From JAKOUY01 sp037045185 (lineage in GTDB: Bacteria; Actinomycetota; Acidimicrobiia; Acidimicrobiales; Ilumatobacteraceae): DNA of 64,000 nucleotides. Numbering within the stretch: position 1 is the stretch's first letter; every line of letters starts with the position of its first letter. The stretch lies in contig JBAOHQ010000014.1 in assembly GCA_037045185.1 (NCBI GenBank), positions 1 to 64,000 on the forward strand, read 5' to 3'. Shown here piece after piece: positions 16,358 to 24,331 of the stretch. The notes beneath the pieces were generated by a model. That model saw only the letters and a program-made list of their open reading frames with translations, had not been told where the DNA came from and searched no databases. Both the position numbers and the translations under genes were made by a program.

Positions 16358-17224
16358 CTACTTGTCGACGCTGAGTTCCTTGGCCGCCTTGGCGATGTCG
16401 GTCTGGTACTTGAGCAGGATGTGCAGCGTCTCTTTGGCCTGCTGGGCGTCGATGTGCTCGATACCGAGCAGGACCAGTGTCCGGGCCCAGTCGATGGTCT
16501 CGCTGACCGAGGGCGCCTTCTTCAGATCGAGCTGGCGGATGCTGCGCACGATGCGGGCGATCTGGTCGGCCAGGTTCTCCGACACGCCGGGGACCTTGGT
16601 CAACACGATCTGCTTCTCGCGGTCCAGGTCGGGGTAGTCGACGTGGAGGAACAGGCAACGGCGCTTCAACGCCTCGCTGAGCTCACGAGTGTTGTTCGAG
16701 GTGAGAAACACCAGGGGGATCTGCTTGGCCGTGATGGTGCCCAGCTCGGGAATGCTCACCTGATATTCGGACAGGATCTCCAGCAGCAGGGCCTCGGTCT
16801 CCACCTCGACCCGGTCGACCTCGTCGATCAGCAGCACCACCGGGTCGGGGGCGCTGATGGCCTCCAGCAGTGGGCGGGTGAGCAGGAACTCGCCGGAGAA
16901 GATGTCGTCGTGGACCTCGCTCCACGAGTCGCTGCGCTTGTCCGCCTGGATACGAAGCAGCTGCTTCTTGTAGTTCCACTCGTACAGCGCCTTGCTCTCG
17001 TCGAGGCCCTCGTAGCACTGCAGGCGGATCAGCCGGGCGCCGGTCATCTCCGCCACGCTCTTGGCCAGTTGGGTCTTGCCGGTCCCGGCCGGCCCCTCGA
17101 CGAGCACCGGCTTGCCCAACCGATCCGCCAGGAAGGCCACGCCGGCGATACCGTCGTCGGCCAGGTAGTTGACGCTGCGCAGGCCTTGGCGCACCTGTTG
17201 CACGCTCTCGAAACGGTCGGACAT
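16358..17224 (-). CDS. MoxR-family AAA+ ATPase
   Basis: ATPase of 288 aa. The start MSDRFESVQQVRQGLRSVNY is at the ATG 17224. It has the Walker A motif EGPAGTGKTQLAKS near residue 43, Walker B VLLIDEVDRVE near residue 110, and sensor 1 FLTSNNTRELSEALKRRC. It lacks a long insert or extra domains. MoxR proteins act as chaperone-like remodelers together with VWA proteins; the VWA-CoxE gene 470 bp downstream is the likely partner. It heads a leftward operon of moxR, msrB, VWA, phosphatase and GMC oxidoreductase, and is divergent from the CbxX-type ATPase with a 121-bp gap. Confidence 0.92.
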   Translation of the reverse strand: MSDRFESVQQVRQGLRSVNYLADDGIAGVAFLADRLGKPVLVEGPAGTGKTQLAKSVAEMTGARLIRLQCYEGLDESKALYEWNYKKQLLRIQADKRSDSWSEVHDDIFSGEFLLTRPLLEAISAPDPVVLLIDEVDRVEVETEALLLEILSEYQVSIPELGTITAKQIPLVFLTSNNTRELSEALKRRCLFLHVDYPDLDREKQIVLTKVPGVSENLADQIARIVRSIRQLDLKKAPSVSETIDWARTLVLLGIEHIDAQQAKETLHILLKYQTDIAKAAKELSVDK

Positions 17225-17345
17225 GTGCAGCGACGCTACCGGGCGCTCTCCCCGCCTGGTCAATCGGGATATGCCGTGGCCATCCCGGCCATGCGGGGCG
17301 CCATGCTGGTGACTCCGCCCTCGGCGAGGCGGTACCGTACCCGGC

Positions 17346-18794
17346 GTGACCCGGGCCAGTACCCCACCGCTCACCGCAGCGGTGAGCGCGTTCATCGGCG
17401 CAGTCAGCGCCGAGTTGGCCACCCTCACTGGCAAAGCCCCCGATGCGTACCTCCAGGAGGCCGGGATCGAGGCCTCGAACATCGTCGCCGGCACGTTCGA
17501 CGCCGACGGGCGCTTCACCGACTCCGAACTCGACGCCTACCTCGATTCGCTCGGGCCGCTGCTGGATCCGCCGCTGATCACCACGGCCGGCACCCTGCGC
17601 CAGACCGCGTTGCTCGTGGGCAAGCGGGTGACACTGACCCAGCCCAGCGTGCTGTTCGACCTGCTCGTCCGGGCCGACGGGAAGAACGGCACGCGCCGTG
17701 CCCACGTCTACTACGAGCGGGCGCTGCGGCTGGCGCACGTCGCCGCCGCCATCGACCTGGTCCCCTCGCTCGACGAGATCACGGCGATCGACGGCTTCCG
17801 CACGATGCTGCTCGACCATCTCGACGCCAATGGTGTGGCCCGGCCCGGGCAGCCCGCCGGGCCGGGGACGGCGTCGCCACCACCACAGCCCGCCCCGGCA
17901 GGGCCGAGCCAGGGAGGGGCCCCCGTCGCCACGGCCGGCAGCGCTCCGCCGGCGGCGGAACCACTCCCCGACCCGCAGCCGATCCGGCCCATCGCCGAGT
18001 TGCTCGCCGAGCTCGACGAGCTCACCGGGTTGGCCAATGTCAAGGCCGAGGTTCGCCGGCTGACCAGCTTGTTGCAGGTGCAACAACTCCGGGCAGAGCG
18101 CGGTCTGCCCACCATGGAGACCAGCCATCACCTCGTGTTCACCGGCAACCCGGGCACCGGCAAGACCACGGTTGCACGACTGCTCTCGCAGATCTACCAC
18201 TCGATCGGAGTCGTCAGCCGCGGCCACCTGGTGGAGACCGACCGCTCCAAGCTCGTTGCCGGCTACGTCGGCCAGACGGCGCTGAAGACCCAGCAGGCGC
18301 TGGAGTCCTCGCTCGGCGGGATGCTGCTGATCGACGAGGCCTACGCCCTGGCGCGGGGTGGTGACAACGACTTCGGCCGGGAGGCCATCGACACGCTGGT
18401 GAAATTCATGGAGGACCACCGCGACGACATCGCCATCGTCGCCGCCGGGTATCCGGCCGAGATGCAGGAGTTCGTCGACGCCAACCCCGGACTGAAGAGC
18501 CGCTTCACGCGGACCGTGTTCTTCCCCGACTACACCGACGACGAGTTGGTGACGATCTTCGTCAAGCTCGCCCGCAAGAACGGCTACGAGCTGACCGACG
18601 GCGCGCTGGCCAAGGTCCGCCAGATGATCGGCGCCGAACCGAGGACCCGCGGCTTTGGCAACGCCCGATTCGTGCGCAACCTGTTCGAGACTGCTGTCGC
18701 TCATCAGGCGATGCGCCTCGCCCCGCTCACCGACCCGTCCAACGAGGAGCTCGCCACACTCACCGCCGACGACATCGCCCCCGTTGACGCGTAG
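17346..18794 (+). CDS. CbxX/CfxQ-type AAA ATPase with helical N-terminal domain
   Basis: Protein of 482 aa, starting at GTG. The N-terminal 165 residues form an all-helical domain (SAFIGAVSAELATLTGK, RAHVYYERALRLAHVAAAID) that resembles a TerB-like module, then a Pro/Ala linker. The C-terminal AAA domain has Walker A FTGNPGTGKTTVARLL near residue 263, Walker B MLLIDEAYALARGGDNDFG near 320, and the Arg-finger region PGLKSRFTRTVFFPDY. This is the CbxX/SpoVK/EccA family. No ESX or RuBisCO genes are nearby, so the partner is unknown. It leads a rightward run with the coiled-coil membrane protein and murJ. Confidence 0.88.
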   Translation: MTRASTPPLTAAVSAFIGAVSAELATLTGKAPDAYLQEAGIEASNIVAGTFDADGRFTDSELDAYLDSLGPLLDPPLITTAGTLRQTALLVGKRVTLTQPSVLFDLLVRADGKNGTRRAHVYYERALRLAHVAAAIDLVPSLDEITAIDGFRTMLLDHLDANGVARPGQPAGPGTASPPPQPAPAGPSQGGAPVATAGSAPPAAEPLPDPQPIRPIAELLAELDELTGLANVKAEVRRLTSLLQVQQLRAERGLPTMETSHHLVFTGNPGTGKTTVARLLSQIYHSIGVVSRGHLVETDRSKLVAGYVGQTALKTQQALESSLGGMLLIDEAYALARGGDNDFGREAIDTLVKFMEDHRDDIAIVAAGYPAEMQEFVDANPGLKSRFTRTVFFPDYTDDELVTIFVKLARKNGYELTDGALAKVRQMIGAEPRTRGFGNARFVRNLFETAVAHQAMRLAPLTDPSNEELATLTADDIAPVDA

Positions 18795-18815
18795 CGGCGG
18801 GTTACCCTTGGCCGC

Positions 18816-19421
18816 ATGATTCCGGCGATCATCGCCATCGTCGTTGTCGCCGTGGCCGGCGGGCTGGCGTTCACCAAGCGGCGGCCCCGCCGGGCGATGA
18901 TCGACCCGTTCACCATCGGCGAGCCGTGGCGCCGCCACGTGTCCCAGGCGTTGAGCCTGCAGCGCGGCTATGGCGAACTGGTGGACGACACCACAGCGGG
19001 CCCACTGCGCGACCGGATGCGCACCATCGGCCAGCAGATCGACAAGGCGGTGCAGGAGTGCTACCAGATCGCCCAGCGCGGGGACCAGCTCGACGGCACA
19101 CTTCGCCAGCTCAACGCCCCCGGCCTGCGGGTCCGCCTCGAGCGGGCCGGCGATGACGCCAGCCGGGCCTCGCTGCAGTCCCAGATCGACAGCGCCGAGC
19201 GGATCCGAGCCACCCGTGACGACACCGATCGCACACTTCGGCTGCTGACCACGCGCATGGGTGAGCTGCTCTCCCAGGGCGCCGAGGTGCGCGTGGGCGC
19301 TGACGCCAGCGACGAGCTGCGGACCGGGGTCGACGACATCGTCCGTCAACTGGAGGCGCTGCACCAGGCAGTCGACGACGTCAACCAGGCCTCGACGCCC
19401 CGGCAGATGCCGTCACCCTGA
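18816..19421 (+). CDS. Membrane-anchored coiled-coil protein
   Basis: Protein of 201 aa: an N-terminal transmembrane helix (MIPAIIAIVVVAVAGGLAF), positive residues TKRRPRR, then a long mostly helical region (RDRMRTIGQQIDKAVQECYQ, SQIDSAERIRATRDDTDRTL, DDIVRQLEALHQAVDDVNQ) with heptad-like spacing. It has no recognised named domain. It is 21 bp after the AAA ATPase and 7 bp before murJ, so it is probably co-transcribed. Its topology suggests a cytoplasmic coiled coil tethered to the membrane, perhaps a partner or substrate of the AAA ATPase; that is inference. Confidence 0.75.
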   Translation: MIPAIIAIVVVAVAGGLAFTKRRPRRAMIDPFTIGEPWRRHVSQALSLQRGYGELVDDTTAGPLRDRMRTIGQQIDKAVQECYQIAQRGDQLDGTLRQLNAPGLRVRLERAGDDASRASLQSQIDSAERIRATRDDTDRTLRLLTTRMGELLSQGAEVRVGADASDELRTGVDDIVRQLEALHQAVDDVNQASTPRQMPSP

Positions 19422-19428
19422 GCGCCAC

Positions 19429-21007
19429 GTGAGCCTGATCAAGTCCAACCTGGCGGTGGCCAGCGGGACGGCGATGTCCCGACTGACCGGGATGGTCCGC
19501 ACCGCCACGCTCGGCATCGTGCTTGGTCAGGGCGGCCTCGCCGACGCTTACAACCAGGCCAACAGCACACCGAACCTGGTCTACGAGTTGCTCCTTGGTG
19601 GGGTGCTCTCGGCCAGCCTGGTTCCGTTGTTCACCCGGCTCCACGAGGAGCAGGACCGGGACGGCACGGCGGAGGTCTTCTCGGTCATCACCGCCGCGCT
19701 CGCCGTGCTCACGACGGTTGCCGTGATCACCGCCCCGCTGATCTTCCGGATGTACTCGTGGATGACGTCGGCGGAGATCGACGCCGACCAGTACCACCGC
19801 GTCGGCACGTTGCTGGCCCGGCTGTTCCTGTTGCAGGTGCTGTTCTACGGCGTCAACGCGCTGTGCACCGCGTATCTCAACGCCCGCGGCCGGTACTTCG
19901 CCGCGGCATGGGTGCCGGCGCTGTCCAACCTCGTGATCATCGTTTCGTTGCTGATGGTGCCGTCGACGGTGGATGACCAGGTGCCGGTGCTGACCGACGT
20001 GCTCTACAACGGCTCGTTGCGCTGGACGCTCGGATTGGGGGCCACGCTCGGGGTGGCGGTCATGGCCGTCGCCCTCCTGCCGTCGATGGTGCGGGTCAAT
20101 GCCCCGCTGACGTTCCGGTTCACCCTCGACAGCCCGGCGATCCGCCGGCTGCGGACGCTGTCGGGATGGGCGCTTGGGTACGTCGTTGCCAACCAGGTCG
20201 CCATCCTCGTGGTCCAGAACCTGACCAGGGCCGGCACCGGCAGCCAGGACGCCTACACCAAGGCGTTCATCCTGTTCGTCCTCCCCCACGGCCTGCTGGC
20301 GATGTCCATCGCCACCACGTTCATGCCCGAGATGACCAGGGCCGTGCTGGCCAAGAACCGCGACCGGTTCGTCGACCGCAGCTCGTTGTCCATCCGCCTG
20401 GTGGCGATGCTGACCATCCCCGCCGGGTTCGGGCTGTTCGCTCTTCGGCGCTCGATCATCGCCGCCTGCTTCCAGTGGGGGCGCTTCGACACGGCCGGCA
20501 CGTTGCGCACCAGCCGGGCCCTCGCCGGGTTCGCCCTCGGTCTTGGCGCGTTCAGCCTGTACCTGATCGTCCTTCGGGCGTTCTACGCACACCACGACCG
20601 CGCGCACTCCGTTCGTGATCAACGTCGTCGAGAACCTGATCAACATCGTCCTGGCCGTCGCCCTCTACCAGCGATACGGCGTGCTCGGCCTCGGCGCGTC
20701 GTTCGCCGTGGCATACGCGCTCGCGGCCGTGCTCGGGCTGAAGGTGCTGACCTACAAGCTTCCCGGCTACCCGCTGGCGCCCATCTGGGACGCACTGTGG
20801 AAGATCCTCCTGGCCTCCACGGTGATGGCCGAGGTGGCCTGGCTGGTCAGCGAGCAGGTGGGCGGCGTCGCCAGGGGCCCCGCCATCACCCGTGCCATCA
20901 CCGGGAGCCTCGTCGGCGTCATCGTCTACGTGGCGGTCCTGGCTCGTCTGGGCATGCCGGAGCTGAACGAGCTGCGCGCCCGTGTCAGGCGCAGCAGCGG
21001 TCGCTGA
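19429..21007 (+). CDS. murJ: Lipid II flippase MurJ-like protein (frameshifted)
   Basis: MVF/MurJ-family flippase, about 525 aa after correction, with around 14 hydrophobic helices. It moves lipid II across the inner membrane. The N-terminus VSLIKSNLAVASGTAMSRLT starts at GTG 19429, and the family segments AYNQANSTPNLVYELLLGGV, LLARLFLLQVLFYGVNAL and LPHGLLAMSIATTFMPEMTR are intact. The frame breaks at about 20597-20600 after RAFYAHHD, where an extra C shifts the frame; ARTPFVINVVENLINIVLAV and the last helices continue in the next frame. A flippase that is normally essential is unlikely to be dead, so this is probably a sequence error. It is followed 41 bp later by pspA. Confidence 0.87.
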
Positions 21008-21048
21008 CCCAGCGCGTCGGGCGGCCACCTGGCAGTAGCATCTGGCCC

Positions 21049-21852
21049 ATGTTCAAGGTCTTCAAGAAGTGGTGGCACTACATCGCCGCGAAGTTCAACC
21101 GCAACTTCGATCAGCACGCCGATCCGGCTGTGCAGATCGAGCAGGCCATCAGCGAGGCCCAGGCTCAGCACCGCCGGCTCAAGGAGCAGGCCGCCAACGT
21201 GATCGCCAATCAGAAGACGTCGCAGCTCCGGCTCAACGACAAGATGGGAGAGCTGGAGAAGCTCAATGCCACCGCCCGCCAGGCCCTGATCATGGCCGCA
21301 GACGCCCAGAAGACGGGCAACGCCGACAAGGCCGCGCAGTACACCGCCGCAGCCGAGACCATCGCCAACCAGTTGATCCAGGTCGAGCGTGACGTCGAGG
21401 GGCTGAAGACCATGGTGCTCGACGCCACCGAAGCCGCCGACTCGGCCAAGGCCGCGGTCCAGCAGAACAGCCGCCTGTTGCAGCAGAAGCTCGCCGAGAA
21501 GTCCAAGCTCCTGTCGCAACTCGATCAGGCCAAGATGCAAGAAGAGATGAACACGGCGATGGCTCAGTTGAACGAGACCGTCGGCGACGACGTCCCCACC
21601 TTCAACGAGGTCCAGGCCAAGATCGAGGCCCGCTACGCCAAGGCCAAGGCGTCGGGCGAGCTGAACGAGGCCTCGGTCGAAAGCCGGGTCATGGAGGTGG
21701 AGCAGGCCACCGCCAACGTCGAGGCCCAGAGCCGCCTCAGCGAGCTGCGCGCCGAACTCGGCCTCGACAGCGGCCAGACAGCGACCCCCAGCGTCGGTCA
21801 GGCCGAGCCCTCCCCCGCGGCCGAGCCCTCGCCCGGCACCCACCCCAGCTGA
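21049..21852 (+). CDS. pspA: PspA/IM30-family membrane stress protein
   Basis: Protein of 267 aa, almost entirely coiled coil. The N-terminus MFKVFKKWWHYIAAKFNRNF is an amphipathic membrane-binding helix, followed by ADPAVQIEQAISEAQAQHRR and long heptad stretches through residue 240. PspA/IM30 proteins form ESCRT-III-like assemblies that stabilise the inner membrane. The last 20 residues are a Pro/Ser/Ala/Glu-rich tail, and the stop codon lies in the first unit of a 14-bp tandem repeat. Its position after murJ and the coiled-coil protein suggests an envelope-maintenance cluster. Confidence 0.92.
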   Translation: MFKVFKKWWHYIAAKFNRNFDQHADPAVQIEQAISEAQAQHRRLKEQAANVIANQKTSQLRLNDKMGELEKLNATARQALIMAADAQKTGNADKAAQYTAAAETIANQLIQVERDVEGLKTMVLDATEAADSAKAAVQQNSRLLQQKLAEKSKLLSQLDQAKMQEEMNTAMAQLNETVGDDVPTFNEVQAKIEARYAKAKASGELNEASVESRVMEVEQATANVEAQSRLSELRAELGLDSGQTATPSVGQAEPSPAAEPSPGTHPS

Positions 21853-21913
21853 CCCACCCCAGCTGACCCACCCCAGCTGACCCACCCCAGCTTGACCCAC
21901 CCCAGCTGACCCA
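21843..21913. repeat. 14-bp tandem repeat (5 units) at the pspA 3' end
   Basis: Five head-to-tail copies of CCCCAGCTGACCCA, the fourth with one extra T. The pspA stop TGA is inside the first copy. Each unit has a CAGCTG palindrome. The array leads directly to the palindrome A doublet 3/4. Confidence 0.9.
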
Positions 21914-21937
21914 GCCCGCACCCGTCGCCTCGAGCCG

Positions 21938-21981
21938 CATGGGCGCGAAAACTTCGGATATCCGAACATGTCGCGCCCAAG
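21938..21981. repeat. Palindrome A, copy 3 (44 bp)
   Basis: The best-paired centre of the family, ACTTCGGATATCCGAA. The left end is CATGGGCGCG; the right end is CGCGCCCAAG instead of CATG. It forms a doublet with copy 4 after an 18-bp spacer, upstream of the AbiEi/DUF559 gene. Confidence 0.92.
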
Positions 21982-21999
21982 CTGGGCGGCGGCGGGGTG

Positions 22000-22043
22000 C
22001 ATGGGCGCGAAAACTTCGGATTCTCGAGGGAATCGCGCCCATG
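22000..22043. repeat. Palindrome A, copy 4 (44 bp)
   Basis: Second member of the upstream doublet, ending 74 bp before the start of the AbiEi/DUF559 gene. It has the same first 22 bases as copy 3 and a divergent right half that still keeps the CGCGCCCATG end. Confidence 0.92.
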
Positions 22044-22117
22044 GAGCCGGGAATCGACATCGATAGGGTCGAGATGGCTTCCCCCGACAACTGAACACAC
22101 GTTCTCGGGAGGTCACC

Positions 22118-23128
22118 ATGAGTGTCCCGATCTGGAAGCCCCGACTCGCCGCCTGGTTCGCTGCGCACCACGGAGTCGTCACCCACGCGCAGTTCCTCGC
22201 CATGGGCGCCAGCCCCGCCACGGTGGCCGACCTCTGCCGGCGTGGCGAGATCACCCGTATCGCCGCCGGCGTCTACTGCAGCGCTCACTACAGGGTGGGC
22301 GACGAACAACGCATGGTCGCGACGTGCTCTCATACGACAACATCGATGATCGGCTTCACCACGGCGTGCCGCCTGTGGAACCTCCGCGGCATGCCCAAGA
22401 CCGGGCTGCACGCCCTGGTACCGCACGGGTCGACGCCCACGGTCGACGGAGTGATCGTCCATCGCTGCAGGCGCATCGATCCGGTCGACGTCGTCGAGCG
22501 CGCCGACGGGATCCGGCTCACCAGCCCGCCTCGCAGCCTGTTCGACGCGGCCGACATGGTGGGGCCACGCGTTTGCACCTCTGCGTTGGAGCAAGTGCTC
22601 GATCAGTACTGCACGTTCGGCACGATCACCGACACCCTGATCCGCCTCGGCCATCCGCGCCGGCCCGGCACGAGGACCATGACCCGGGTGATCCGCAATC
22701 GCCCGTCGTGGCGCGCCGCGCTGCAGAGCGACCTCGAGGTGGTGGTGCTGGCCGAGATCGAGCGGCAGCAGCTGCCGGCGCCGGTGACCCAGTATCCCCT
22801 CACGCTGCCGACCGGTGCGCCGGCCATCCTTGACTTCGCCTGGCCCGAGGTGAAGGTAGCGCTGGAAGTGGACCACCCGGTGTGGCACGCGGGTGCGGAT
22901 CCCTCGCACCGCGACAAGCACCGTGACCGCAAGGCGGCGACGATCGGCTGGCAGACCGTACGGGTGACCGACCTCGACATCAGCGGTTCGCTGGCCGCCG
23001 CCATCGCCGACGTCGCGGAGATCCTCGTGGTGCGCAGCCACGCCGCTGCCGCCTGTGACGCGCGCCCGCGCACCGCCTGCGGACCTCTCCCCCGTCTGCA
23101 TGGGCGCGCAGACCTCGTGAATCCGTAG
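22118..23128 (+). CDS. AbiEi-like/DUF559 nuclease-fold protein A, boxed by palindromes
   Basis: Protein of 336 aa. An N-terminal AbiEi-like winged helix (WFAAHHGVVTHAQFLAMG, LCRRGEITRIAAGVY) is followed by a middle region with SPPRSLFDAADMVG. The C-terminal DUF559/Vsr-like domain has the acidic positions of a PD-(D/E)XK nuclease: Asp in AILDFAWPE, Glu in VALEVDHPVWH, then HRDKHRDRKAATIGWQTVRV. GGGAGG precedes ATG 22118. Function of the family is unproven; the N-domain is known from type IV antitoxins, but no AbiEii toxin is adjacent. The gene lies between two doublets of palindrome A (21938-22043 and 23099-23214), and its stop codon and last eight codons are inside copy 5. Confidence 0.88.
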   Translation: MSVPIWKPRLAAWFAAHHGVVTHAQFLAMGASPATVADLCRRGEITRIAAGVYCSAHYRVGDEQRMVATCSHTTTSMIGFTTACRLWNLRGMPKTGLHALVPHGSTPTVDGVIVHRCRRIDPVDVVERADGIRLTSPPRSLFDAADMVGPRVCTSALEQVLDQYCTFGTITDTLIRLGHPRRPGTRTMTRVIRNRPSWRAALQSDLEVVVLAEIERQQLPAPVTQYPLTLPTGAPAILDFAWPEVKVALEVDHPVWHAGADPSHRDKHRDRKAATIGWQTVRVTDLDISGSLAAAIADVAEILVVRSHAAAACDARPRTACGPLPRLHGRADLVNP

Positions 23129-23142
23129 TCGTCGCGCCCATG
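23099..23142. repeat. Palindrome A, copy 5 (44 bp)
   Basis: Overlaps the 3' end of the AbiEi/DUF559 gene, which takes its TAG stop (23126-23128) from the palindrome centre. Ends CATGGGCGCG/CGCGCCCATG are intact. It pairs with copy 6 after a 28-bp spacer. Confidence 0.92.
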
Positions 23143-23170
23143 CACGCCCGGTGCAACACCCGCCGGGTTG

Positions 23171-23214
23171 CATGGGCGCGCAGACCTCGGGAATCCGAAG
23201 TTTTCGCGCCCATG
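23171..23214. repeat. Palindrome A, copy 6 (44 bp)
   Basis: Right member of the downstream doublet, sharing GCGCAGACCTCG with copy 5 but not with copies 1-4. It lies 32 bp beyond the 3' end of proB, so it could serve as a bidirectional transcription end. The sequence after it is G-rich. Confidence 0.92.
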
Positions 23215-23246
23215 CGGGCGCGGGCGGGGCGGAACGGGCGGGGCGG

Positions 23247-24329
23247 TCAGGTGAGGACGATGAGGTCGTCGCGGTGGATGACTTCGTGGGCCACGTGAGC
23301 GGGGAGGTCGGCGGTGCGCTTGCCCACGACGGTGCGCAGGACCGCGGCGTCGAGCAGGGCCATGCCCCGGGCGATGGCAGTACCGGCGGGGTCACGGACC
23401 TCGACCACGTCGCCGTTGTGGAACGAGCCGACGACCTCGGTAACGCCAGCGGGCAGCAGCGAGGTGCCCCGGTGGAGCGCGCGGCTGGCGCCCTCGTCCA
23501 CCACCAGCGCGCCGTCGATGTGCGCGGCGAAGCCGATCCACAGCTTGCGGGCGCCGAGGCGGCGCTTGCGCGGCCGGAACGTGGTCCCCACCGCCGCGCC
23601 GGCGGCGATGTCGAGCAGGACGTCGTCGCGCGCCGCGGCGGCGATGACCGAGGTCACCCCGGACCACGACGCCATGCGCGCCGCCGAGAGCTTCGACGAC
23701 ATTCCCCCGCTCCCCCGCGTGGTGCCGCCCTTGGTGGCGTTCACCGCCAGCAGCGGGTCGTCGGCCGGCACCTCGCTGACCAGCGTGGCCGAGCGGTCAT
23801 GGCGCGGATCGGCGGTGTACAGCCCCTCGGTGTCGGTGAGCAGCACCAGCAGATCAGCGGCGACGTTGTGTGACAGCAGGGCGGCGATGCGGTCGTTGTC
23901 CCCGAAGCGGACCTCGTGGCTGGCGATCGCGTCGTTCTCGTTGATCACCGGCACACATCCGAGTTCGAGCAGTCGAAGCAACGCACCGCGGGCGTGCAGG
24001 TACTGGCGGCGATCGACGAAGTCGTGCGGCATCAGCAACACCTGGGCGGCGACGATGCCGTGTTCGGCGAACACCCGGTTGTAGACCTCCATCAGCCGGC
24101 TTTGCCCGGCGGCCGCGATGGCCTGCAGCGTGGGCACGTCGGTGGGGCGGCTGGCCATCCCCAGCGCGGCGACACCGGCCGACACCGCGCCACTGGTCAC
24201 CAGCAGGACCTGGTGCCCGAGGCGCCGCAATTCGGCCAGTTGGGCGCAGACCCTGGCGATGGCGTCGTGGTTGATCACGCCGACGGCGTCCGTCAGCGAC
24301 GACGTCCCGACCTTGACGACGATGCGCAC
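23247..24329 (-). CDS. proB: Glutamate 5-kinase
   Basis: ProB of 360 aa, which phosphorylates L-glutamate in the first step of proline synthesis. The amino-acid-kinase domain has VVKVGTSSLTD at residues 4-14, VTSGAVSAGVAALG near residue 45, VINENDAIA near residue 130, FGDNDRIAALLSHNVAADLL, and the segment GTTRGSGGMSSKLSAARMAS. The C-terminal 90 residues form a PUA domain (WIGFAAHIDGALVVDEGASR). It starts at GTG 24329, 2 bp after the obgE stop, so the two form an operon. proA is not in the window. Confidence 0.96.
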   Translation of the reverse strand: MRIVVKVGTSSLTDAVGVINHDAIARVCAQLAELRRLGHQVLLVTSGAVSAGVAALGMASRPTDVPTLQAIAAAGQSRLMEVYNRVFAEHGIVAAQVLLMPHDFVDRRQYLHARGALLRLLELGCVPVINENDAIASHEVRFGDNDRIAALLSHNVAADLLVLLTDTEGLYTADPRHDRSATLVSEVPADDPLLAVNATKGGTTRGSGGMSSKLSAARMASWSGVTSVIAAAARDDVLLDIAAGAAVGTTFRPRKRRLGARKLWIGFAAHIDGALVVDEGASRALHRGTSLLPAGVTEVVGSFHNGDVVEVRDPAGTAIARGMALLDAAVLRTVVGKRTADLPAHVAHEVIHRDDLIVLT

Positions 24330-24331
24330 CG

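Noticed and set aside
16683..19364. 893-codon reverse frame across the AAA ATPase
   Set aside because: Its 3' part simply picks up an alternative frame of the MoxR gene; the rest has no domain and is antisense to a recognised gene.
10750..23214. CRISPR array
   Set aside because: The repeats are palindromic doublets at three distant places, with no regular spacers and no cas genes.
21938..23214. Complete AbiE type IV toxin-antitoxin system
   Set aside because: Only the AbiEi-like N-domain is present, fused to DUF559; no AbiEii nucleotidyltransferase gene lies on either side.
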